In this document: in pieces, positions 58,169-64,000 of the stretch | Layout: each line of letters begins with the position of its first letter | How positions within the stretch are numbered: position 1 is the stretch's first letter | Virus record (IMG/VR): IMGVR_UViG_3300032238_000599 | Location: 62,001 to 126,000 of that record | DNA from: a virus | Direction: 5' to 3' (one strand) | DNA length: 64,000 nt | Program-made: the position numbers and the translations under genes | The notes under the pieces: model-generated | The model's database searches: none | Told to the model about the DNA's origin: nothing | The model's input: the letters and a program-made list of their open reading frames with translations, nothing else

Positions 58169-59362
58169 ATGACCACTATTGATAAAATACTAAAAGAAAT
58201 TTCCGCTATTGGATTTGATAAGTTGCAACCTAGCTTGCCTAAGCGAGATGTGAAAATTCTTAAAAATTTGGTGGTTTTAATCACTAGGCCTGAATACATT
58301 TCAGAAAATCAAGGAAAATTATTAATAAAAATTTTCAATGAAAACATTAGCTCCCTTAGTTTTCTAAATTTAGACTTAGCTGAAATTTTAAAATCGCCAT
58401 CGTGGTCGAGGCCCTTTCGAAAAATTATACAAACTCGAAAAATTGGAATTTTTCAGGCAGACACCGGTGAAAAATCAATTCAACTTGAATTCACGTTCAC
58501 TAGTACGTTAAAGAAAATTTTACAAAACCTCACAAAATCTATTCAAGACGGAACTTCTAGTGTTACTATTGTTAGCGGAAGAATTTATCGAATTCCACTC
58601 ACAGAAAAAAATCTAGTGCTAGTAGTAGATGCATTTAAAAACCATAATTTTGAGGTTTCCACGGAAATTTTAAGTTTTTACGAAACCATAAAATCTTGGG
58701 ATGGTAAAGAATTTAAGAAAAATTTTGAAATTTTTTCTGAAAGCAATTCATCTCTAAGAGAAACTATTAAAAAAATGTTAAATCTTGAAACTGAGCCATC
58801 GGAGTTGATTCTTAGTGATCGAAAAATTCAGTTTCAGTACCAATTTTTACCAAAAAAAACTGAAGATACATTAACGTCGATTATAGCAAATAGAACTTCC
58901 AGCAAAGTTTATGTTAACAGTACAACATATTCAATGATAGACTTGGTAGCATCATTAAAAGAGCTACATCGGTTGCCATTGCTAGTTGTTTTTAATGGTT
59001 ATAGTGAAACAGAAAGCCTAAAAAATCTGGAAATTTTGAGTCAAGCATTAGAAAATTCTAAAATTGATGATCGTGTAGGAATTTATTTCCGCTTTGAAAA
59101 TACTAACAGCGGAAAAGTTTTTAATCAAACTATTGCAGAGAAAAAATATAATTCTTTCCTTGACACTGACATTAATTGCGCTGGAATTATTGGTGGAAAA
59201 ATACCAAAATTTTTCCTTTCTTCCGCATGGCGCCCACAAGCTGTTATTAGTTTTACTAATAATTTAAAACACAATAAAGCCTCTGTCTATTGCAATAGTT
59301 GTGATTTAATTGTATACTATAACGAAAAGAAACCTCTAATAATAAACAATAATGACTTGTAA
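58169..59362 (+). CDS. Hypothetical protein upstream of uvsW (397 aa)
   Basis: The protein is rich in Lys, Ser, Ile and Phe, and codon use is more AT-rich than in neighbours. N-terminal helices (KILKEISAIGFDKLQPSLPK, NLVVLITRPEYISENQGKLL) are followed by alpha/beta segments; a C-terminal part (YSMIDLVASLKELHRLPLLV, VFNGYSETESLKNLEILSQA, SAWRPQAVISFTNNLKHNK, DLIVYYNEKKPL) looks like a degenerate nucleotide-binding or helicase-like fold, with no Walker motifs. It overlaps uvsW by 11 nt. With its own strong early promoter and tight uvsW coupling, it is probably a replication/recombination accessory protein. No family recognised. Confidence 0.6.
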   Translation: MTTIDKILKEISAIGFDKLQPSLPKRDVKILKNLVVLITRPEYISENQGKLLIKIFNENISSLSFLNLDLAEILKSPSWSRPFRKIIQTRKIGIFQADTGEKSIQLEFTFTSTLKKILQNLTKSIQDGTSSVTIVSGRIYRIPLTEKNLVLVVDAFKNHNFEVSTEILSFYETIKSWDGKEFKKNFEIFSESNSSLRETIKKMLNLETEPSELILSDRKIQFQYQFLPKKTEDTLTSIIANRTSSKVYVNSTTYSMIDLVASLKELHRLPLLVVFNGYSETESLKNLEILSQALENSKIDDRVGIYFRFENTNSGKVFNQTIAEKKYNSFLDTDINCAGIIGGKIPKFFLSSAWRPQAVISFTNNLKHNKASVYCNSCDLIVYYNEKKPLIINNNDL

Positions 59363-60806
59363 ATTAATCATTCGAGATGAAGTTAATATTAAGCTAGAAG
59401 GCCTAGAAGTTGAGGTAAGACGTAAACTTGTAAATGCCTTCAAGTATGAAATACCTTACGCTCGTTATCAGCCTGCATATAAATTAGGTAGATGGGATGG
59501 CACAGTTAGTTTATTTGGATTAGGCGGTAACGGTTATCTATATCAACTAGAAAAAGTTCTTGAAATTTTAACAAATCAAGGCGTTGAAATCGACGAAATA
59601 GAAGATCTAAGAAATTCTGTTAAATTAAATTTTACTGAAATCGCACAAGATTTTTGGGGCGACATGTGTTGGCCAACTGGACATAGATTTGCTGGGGAAC
59701 CTATACGTCTTAGAGATGATCAAGTTGACGTTGTTAATAATTTTTTAAAAAATCCACAAAGTTTACAAGAGGTAGCAACAGGTGCAGGTAAGACCATTAT
59801 GACTGCAACCATGGCTAAAATATGTGAGCCATATGGCCGAACTATCGTCATAGTACCTAATAAAGATCTTGTTACCCAGACAGAAGAAGATTTTCGAAAT
59901 GTCAAACTAGATGTCGGTGTTTATTTCGGTGATAGGAAAGAACTTGGCAAAACACACACTATTTGTACTTGGCAAAGTCTAAACATTTTAGATAAAAAAT
60001 CTCATGATAATGCAACACTAACACTGGCTGAATTTCTTGACGGTGTTCAAACAGTAATTGTTGACGAAGTACACATGGCTAAAGCAGATGTGTTAAAAAA
60101 ATTATTAACGCAAAACTTAGCCAATGCTCCAATTCGTTGGGGACTAACAGGAACAGTACCAAAAGAGAAATATGAACACGAACAGATATTTGCAAGTATT
60201 GGTCCAGTTGTAGGACGAGTGACAGCTAAGGAATTACAAGATAAAGGCGTATTATCTAATTGTCATGTTAACATTGTACAAATGGTTGACATTAGGGAAT
60301 TTAGAAGTTATACTGATGAAGTTAAGTATCTTGTAACAGATGACGATAGAATGATTTACATCAGTAAGTTAATTAAATCTATTTCAGAATCTGGAAATAC
60401 ATTGGTACTTGTAAATCGTATAGACTCAGGTAGGTTCCTAGTCAACGAGATAGAAGATAGTGCTTTTATTTCCGGTGAGGTTAAAGGCTCTACTCGAAAA
60501 GAGGAATACAAGGGACATGCAACTGCTGATAACAAGATTACTGTGGCGACTTATGGTGTGGCCGCTGTGGGTATTAATATCCCTCGTATTTTTAATCTGG
60601 TTCTTTTGGAATCCGGAAAGAGCTTTACACGAGTTATACAAAGCATTGGGCGAGGTATTAGAAAAGCTGAAGACAAAGACTTCGTACAAATCTGGGATTT
60701 AACGTCAACTTGCAAATATGCAAAACGACATCTCACAGAAAGGAAGAAATTTTATAAAGACGCCAAATATCCATTTACAATAGAAAAGGTAGACTGGCAA
60801 AAATAA
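59352..60806 (+). CDS. uvsW: Recombination helicase UvsW (484 aa)
   Basis: It remodels branched DNA and R-loops. Motifs are in order: RLRDDQVDVVN (Q-like), ATGAGKT (Walker A, K147), TIVIVPNKDLVTQTEEDF (Ia), VIVDEVHMAK (motif II, D238-E-V-H241), RWGLTGTVPKE (III), TLVLVNRIDSG (IV), VATYGVAAVGINIPR (V) and QSIGRGIRKAEDKD (VI). The N-terminal ~110 residues (YARYQPAYKLGRWDGTVSLF) match the UvsW leading domain. Length is close to T4 UvsW (502 aa). It overlaps the upstream gene by 11 nt. Confidence 0.95.
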   Translation: MTCKLIIRDEVNIKLEGLEVEVRRKLVNAFKYEIPYARYQPAYKLGRWDGTVSLFGLGGNGYLYQLEKVLEILTNQGVEIDEIEDLRNSVKLNFTEIAQDFWGDMCWPTGHRFAGEPIRLRDDQVDVVNNFLKNPQSLQEVATGAGKTIMTATMAKICEPYGRTIVIVPNKDLVTQTEEDFRNVKLDVGVYFGDRKELGKTHTICTWQSLNILDKKSHDNATLTLAEFLDGVQTVIVDEVHMAKADVLKKLLTQNLANAPIRWGLTGTVPKEKYEHEQIFASIGPVVGRVTAKELQDKGVLSNCHVNIVQMVDIREFRSYTDEVKYLVTDDDRMIYISKLIKSISESGNTLVLVNRIDSGRFLVNEIEDSAFISGEVKGSTRKEEYKGHATADNKITVATYGVAAVGINIPRIFNLVLLESGKSFTRVIQSIGRGIRKAEDKDFVQIWDLTSTCKYAKRHLTERKKFYKDAKYPFTIEKVDWQK

Positions 60807-60810
60807 CAAC

Positions 60811-61317
60811 ATGCAAATATTAACATTAGAAAATAAAACATTTCAACTAAACAATTTACCCGATGAGGTAGATGAAAACACTAGGTTTGCTGTATTAGAC
60901 AACAGCGCACCTGCAGAACCAGACTTCTTTTTTGTACCATTAATATTTTTAGAAAGTTTTAATGCGCCAGCAATGGTATTAAGAATCGGTGAAAACGAAG
61001 TAACAATGCCCATAGATTGGAGCATTGCAGTTGGCGATAGTTCTAGTTCGTGCGATATTGAAATACTTCCGCTTACAAGTCTTAATGATAGGGGATTTGA
61101 AGCATTAGTTTTTAATCCCCTAAGTTCATTTAGGGTAGAATTTAAAAAAATTGAAATTATAAATTTTTACAATGATGTTAAATGGTATTTCCCTAAGATG
61201 CGTAACGGGCAATTATTAGCAGTTCCAACTCAGCAAGGACACAAACCAGAGTGTTCATACTTTGTTAAAGAGATTAGTAGACAAAGTGAAATTATTCAAT
61301 TAGACAAATTATTATGA
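60811..61317 (+). CDS. Conserved hypothetical protein after uvsW (168 aa)
   Basis: A beta-rich protein with FFFVPLIFLESFNAPAMVLR, EVTMPIDWSIAVGDSSSSCD, ILPLTSLNDRGFEALVFNPL and NDVKWYFPKMRNGQLLAVP. I recall close relatives beside uvsW in cyanophages, always without a known function. It starts 4 nt after the uvsW stop and overlaps the next gene by ATGA, so it belongs to the early operon. No catalytic motif is visible. Confidence 0.65.
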   Translation: MQILTLENKTFQLNNLPDEVDENTRFAVLDNSAPAEPDFFFVPLIFLESFNAPAMVLRIGENEVTMPIDWSIAVGDSSSSCDIEILPLTSLNDRGFEALVFNPLSSFRVEFKKIEIINFYNDVKWYFPKMRNGQLLAVPTQQGHKPECSYFVKEISRQSEIIQLDKLL

Positions 61318-61961
61318 CATTAAAAGTTGCATATTTCCAACCAGTAGTACTAGCAATAGACCAAGTTCCGCCAGTTGAATTTAGCCGTATGTACAGCCTA
61401 GTAGAAAGTCTACACAACCGTCCTGAACTTAATGATGCTGACAATCCTTTTATCAGTATCCGTGGCGGACAACAGATACAAGTATATCCTAATGAATATA
61501 ACTTAGATGTTAAATGGTTAGTTGATTGGGTTGAGTTAATGGCGCAAGGTTATATGGAATTAATCATTGCTCAAAGCGGAACTGAGGACTTAAAATACTG
61601 CAAACCTGTCTGTGTTAGTATTTGGACTATTCGTCAACAAGAAGGCGACTACCAGGAAATGCATAGTCACCCAACAGGCAATTTAAGTGGTAACATCTAT
61701 ATCACTGCTCCAGAACTTGATGATGATTTAAAACAACCAAGTGACAGTCAAATTCTTTTTAGACTTCCACATACACGAGATGTTGGCAAGTTTATTATGA
61801 ATGACACTTGGAAATATAGTCCAGCACCCGGAACGTTTGTCCTATTCCCAAGTTATCTTCCACATACAGTTTACCCATGGAAGGGTCCTGGTTATAGAAC
61901 AGTAATGGCGTTCGATATCAAGTTAATTCCCAAGGATGAACTAGCTAATGGGAACACTTAA
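61314..61961 (+). CDS. Putative 2OG-Fe(II) oxygenase (215 aa)
   Basis: It has the aquatic-phage 2OG oxygenase signature: QEMHSHPTGNLSGNIYI with H117 and H119, then GTFVLFPSYLPHTVYPW with H184 and GYRTVMAFDIK carrying the basic residue for 2OG. It is similar to the 198-aa oxygenase in the cassette (FHAHKSAAFSVCYYM / LVLWPAWLPHEV) but placed in the replication operon. It overlaps both neighbours (4 nt and 14 nt). Substrate unknown; protein or nucleotide hydroxylation is possible. Confidence 0.75.
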   Translation: MTLKVAYFQPVVLAIDQVPPVEFSRMYSLVESLHNRPELNDADNPFISIRGGQQIQVYPNEYNLDVKWLVDWVELMAQGYMELIIAQSGTEDLKYCKPVCVSIWTIRQQEGDYQEMHSHPTGNLSGNIYITAPELDDDLKQPSDSQILFRLPHTRDVGKFIMNDTWKYSPAPGTFVLFPSYLPHTVYPWKGPGYRTVMAFDIKLIPKDELANGNT

Positions 61962-62217
61962 ACCCGGTGCCACTTACATATATGAACGTTCTGGCGGAAC
62001 AGTTTATGCCAGAGAATTTGGATCCACAGAACGAAAAGTAATCGGGTATGAATGGCCAAATAAAGCAGATCCCCTCCAATATGATTTAGTCGAAACACAA
62101 CTTTGGCAAGATATTGTTCATGCAGGGAAAACCAATCCCACTTTACAAAAAGCCTTAGATCGTGCTAAAATGTTGTACAACATGAGTGAAGAATATGAGC
62201 GAAAAGATCGAACTTAA
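61948..62217 (+). CDS. Small conserved phage protein (89 aa)
   Basis: Overlaps the oxygenase by 14 nt and gp62 by 23 nt. The N-terminal half is a beta-like segment (GATYIYERSGGTVYAREFGS, TERKVIGYEW); the C-terminal half is helical (TQLWQDIVHAGKTNPTLQKA, LDRAKMLYNMSEEYE). Similar small proteins between uvsW and gp62 occur in cyanophages as far as I remember. The tight overlap suggests coordinated expression with clamp-loader genes. Function unknown. Confidence 0.6.
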   Translation: MGTLKPGATYIYERSGGTVYAREFGSTERKVIGYEWPNKADPLQYDLVETQLWQDIVHAGKTNPTLQKALDRAKMLYNMSEEYERKDRT

Positions 62218-62671
62218 AGAAAAACTAGCCGCAGTAGACATGAACTTTCGTTCCCTATGGGATGAAATAGATGACGCCCAACGAAAAAGTTTGAAGAGCG
62301 AACTTTATATTTTAAATCGATATATCAGTAGTGCAAAAGGTCAGAACAGAGAAACACAAGAACATTTTGTGTTAACTGTCAACGAATATTTTAATAAAAA
62401 TTGGAACGACCTACAGAAACATCCTAAACTGTTATGGCTATTACTTTGTATGTGTTCTTGGGATGGTCAAAAAATTATGTTCCACGAATGGATAGGATTT
62501 AAGAAAAAGAAGGGCGACACTAAAATTCTTAAATTTTTACTTGAAATTTATCCTAATAGAAAACACGACGAACTTGAAATGTTAGCACAAACCATGACGG
62601 GTAAAGAAGCAAGAGAGCTTGCTAGAACGCATGGGTACGATGACAAACAAGTTGAAAAGATGTTTAAATAA
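62195..62671 (+). CDS. gp62: Clamp loader small subunit, T4 gp62 family (158 aa)
   Basis: With gp44 it loads the gp45 sliding clamp. The pattern matches aquatic gp62: LKEKLAAVDMNFRSLWDEI, then VNEYFNKNWNDLQKHPKLLW, FHEWIGFKKKK, KILKFLLEIYPNRKHDELEM and ARELARTHGYDDKQVEKM. ATG 62195 is preferred over an in-frame GTG at 62186. Length is shorter than T4 gp62 (187 aa), as in other aquatic phages. gp44 and gp45 are not within this window. Confidence 0.8.
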   Translation: MSEKIELKEKLAAVDMNFRSLWDEIDDAQRKSLKSELYILNRYISSAKGQNRETQEHFVLTVNEYFNKNWNDLQKHPKLLWLLLCMCSWDGQKIMFHEWIGFKKKKGDTKILKFLLEIYPNRKHDELEMLAQTMTGKEARELARTHGYDDKQVEKMFK

Positions 62672-62676
62672 TAGTG

Positions 62677-63375
62677 ATGCTAAACTTGAAACCAGTAGAT
62701 CAACCTTATGTATGTTCGCATTGTAATAGCGGATTTATGAAGGAAAAAACATTAACTGTTCATATGTGCGAACAGAAGCGTAGGTATTTGGCTCGTTCAG
62801 AGAAACACGTTCAGATAGGTTATCAAGCATACATTAAATTTTATCAGCTTACACAAAGATTCCAAGGCGAAAAAACCTATGACGAATTTTCACGTAGTCC
62901 GTATTACAACGCTTTCATAAAATTTGGAAGTTTTGTTAGCAATGTTAACCCGTTGTATCCTCAACATTATATCGACTGGGTAGTAACTAGTAACGTGAAA
63001 TTAGATCACTGGTGTCGTCAAGAACTCTACGACAAGTATGTGCTTGAGTTGATTAAAACAGAAAATGTAGAGACAGCATTACAACGAACGCTAGCTCATA
63101 TGATGGATTGGGCAGAAGAAAAAAATGCAGTATGGAATCATTATTTTGATTACGTAAGCCTTAGTCGTGCTACATTTGATATTAGAGATGGTAAGATAAG
63201 TCCGTGGGTTATACTTAACTGCCAAGCAGGAAAAACAATGCTATCTAAAATGAATGACGAACAGCTAGAAGCTATAAGTGCCGTAATTGATCCAGAGTAT
63301 TGGATGAGGACATTCCGTAAGCAAAAACAAGATGTAGAACTTGTTCGACAAGTTCTTGAGGAAGCTAAATTATGA
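62677..63375 (+). CDS. Zinc-finger-containing hypothetical protein (232 aa)
   Basis: Near the N-terminus YVCSHCNSGFMKEKTLTVHM, followed directly by C, forms a C-x2-C-x12-H-x-C cluster, a probable zinc finger for nucleic-acid binding. The rest is helical (GYQAYIKFYQLTQRFQGEKT, YYNAFIKFGSFVSNVNPLY, RQKQDVELVR-like end). ATG 62677 is chosen over the overlapping GTG. It lies between gp62 and the small gene before the PolIII-like gene, overlapping the latter by ATGA. I recall zinc-finger proteins at this place in cyanophages, but the function is unknown to me. Confidence 0.65.
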   Translation: MLNLKPVDQPYVCSHCNSGFMKEKTLTVHMCEQKRRYLARSEKHVQIGYQAYIKFYQLTQRFQGEKTYDEFSRSPYYNAFIKFGSFVSNVNPLYPQHYIDWVVTSNVKLDHWCRQELYDKYVLELIKTENVETALQRTLAHMMDWAEEKNAVWNHYFDYVSLSRATFDIRDGKISPWVILNCQAGKTMLSKMNDEQLEAISAVIDPEYWMRTFRKQKQDVELVRQVLEEAKL

Positions 63376-63554
63376 TTACCCCAGGAAATACAGAAGCAGT
63401 ACAGTTAGGCCTAGAAGTAATTTTAAGTGAAGACGATAAAACAGTCTATGTAAAATTTACAGGTTTTGAAAACATAGAAGAAGCAGATAATTATGCTTCT
63501 TACTTAACTGATACATTACCATTATTACTTTTTGAATCTGAAATAAAACACTAA
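63372..63554 (+). CDS. Small hypothetical protein (60 aa)
   Basis: A 60-residue alpha/beta protein (LGLEVILSEDDKTVYVKFTG, EEADNYASYLTDTLPLLLFE), overlapping the zinc-finger gene by ATGA and the next gene by TAATG. It is too short to assign. The coupled overlaps on both sides and coherent codon use support it being real. Confidence 0.6.
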   Translation: MITPGNTEAVQLGLEVILSEDDKTVYVKFTGFENIEEADNYASYLTDTLPLLLFESEIKH

Positions 63555-64000
63555 TGCCAGATATTGACATTGACTTTGCAGATCGATCTAAAGCTCTTGA
63601 ACATTTCAAGCATGTTACTGCGACTATAGAAGACAACGGCACTTTTAAAAAACACAATTCAGGAATATATTGTACTTCTATTCCGTACAATCCAATTACT
63701 GGTATGAGTACCATTGACTATAAGTCGGCAGAAGACCGAGGTTATTTTAAGATCGATTTTTTGAATGTTAATGTTTATAACGGTGTAAAAGACGAAGCAC
63801 ATTTAATTCAATTAATGGAGACTGAACCACTATGGGATCTATTAGAACAAGATGACTTTACAAATTTACTGTTCCACATAAATGGGCATGGCTACTTGAT
63901 GAGGCAAATGAAACCTACGAGTATAGAAGAGTTAGCAATGTGTTTGTCTTTGATACGCCCTGCGAAAAAACATCTAGTTGGGAAGACGTGGACGGAGATT
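63554..64000 (+). CDS. Partial gene resembling the catalytic core of bacterial DNA polymerase III alpha (DnaE-like)
   Basis: Runs off the right edge; 149 residues are readable. It begins MPDIDIDFADR, like the PDxDxD active-site motif of PolIII alpha (E. coli MPDFDVDF). It continues with KKHNSGIYCTSIPYNPITGM, GYFKIDFLNVNVYNG (D68, compare E. coli LVKFDFLGL and its third catalytic Asp) and LLFHINGHGYLMRQMKPTSI, EELAMCLSLIRPAKKHL (compare AVFQLESRG and the ...LFRPGPL block). The stretch between the first two motifs is about 25 residues instead of ~130, so much of the palm/thumb region is missing. Start ATG 63554 is coupled by TAATG. T4 relatives normally use a family B polymerase (gp43), so the role of this gene is unclear: a nuclease, a primer enzyme or an inactive relic are possible. 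Confidence 0.6.
   Translation, partial: MPDIDIDFADRSKALEHFKHVTATIEDNGTFKKHNSGIYCTSIPYNPITGMSTIDYKSAEDRGYFKIDFLNVNVYNGVKDEAHLIQLMETEPLWDLLEQDDFTNLLFHINGHGYLMRQMKPTSIEELAMCLSLIRPAKKHLVGKTWTEI

Noticed and set aside
1-64000. Possible tRNA genes, insertion sequences or integrase/att sites
   Set aside because: No cloverleaf-like stretch in the few short intergenic gaps, no transposase or integrase motifs, and no paired terminal repeats were seen by reading.

Overview
The window looks like part of the genome of a T4-like myovirus of the aquatic type (the cyanophage/pelagiphage branch). The evidence is the set of recognisable T4 core proteins: neck gp13 and gp14, sheath stabiliser gp15, sheath gp18, tube gp19, head completion gp4, terminase gp16 and gp17, gp32, UvsX, UvsW, the clamp loader small subunit gp62 and dNMP kinase gp1. 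AT-rich, tightly packed genes and repeated T4-type late promoters (ATAAATA) agree with this. No photosynthesis genes, tRNAs, CRISPR arrays or insertion sequences were seen, and the host cannot be fixed from this window. No gene-free stretch exceeds about 150 bases.

Layout. (1) 1-29202: adhesion and tail-fibre region, all on the + strand. It holds two beta-helix proteins (828 and 1339 aa), two giant paralogous fibres (2672 and 2961 aa), several small structural proteins, and two non-fibre proteins at the end that may be assembly factors. The fibres are mosaics of modules, often with one domain inserted inside another. (2) 29272-36399: an accessory metabolic cassette lying between two intrinsic terminators, plus one gene beyond. 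It encodes a U32-like/methyltransferase fusion, a flavin-dependent halogenase, an unknown 146-aa protein, a second halogenase-like flavoprotein, two 2OG-Fe(II) oxygenases and a polytopic membrane protein. (3) 36391-41531: a Nudix hydrolase, gp15 and gp14 on the minus strand, diverging from gp13, then dNMP kinase and a convergent HNH-type protein. (4) 41642-54365: sheath, tube, a tube-like paralogue, gp4, gp16, gp17 and associated unknown structural or assembly proteins. (5) 54518-64000: recombination and replication genes (gp32, uvsX, a uvsY-like gene, an SGNH hydrolase, an unknown protein, uvsW, another 2OG oxygenase, gp62, a zinc-finger protein), ending in a truncated gene that resembles the catalytic core of bacterial DNA polymerase III alpha.

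Regulation readable from the sequence. Late genes are preceded by ATAAATA or TAAATA. Early genes at 40586 and 58169 have perfect TTGACA-N17-TATAAT promoters. Several genes have the promoter element only 5-7 nt from the start codon and no Shine-Dalgarno, which suggests leaderless mRNAs. One late promoter (541) sits in the loop of a hairpin that would hide the ribosome binding site in read-through transcripts only.

The best candidates for something new are the terminator-bounded halogenase/oxygenase/U32-methyltransferase cassette, the PolIII-alpha-like mini-gene next to gp62, the leaderless-promoter set, and the nested-domain architecture of the fibres, including a cupredoxin-like insert.
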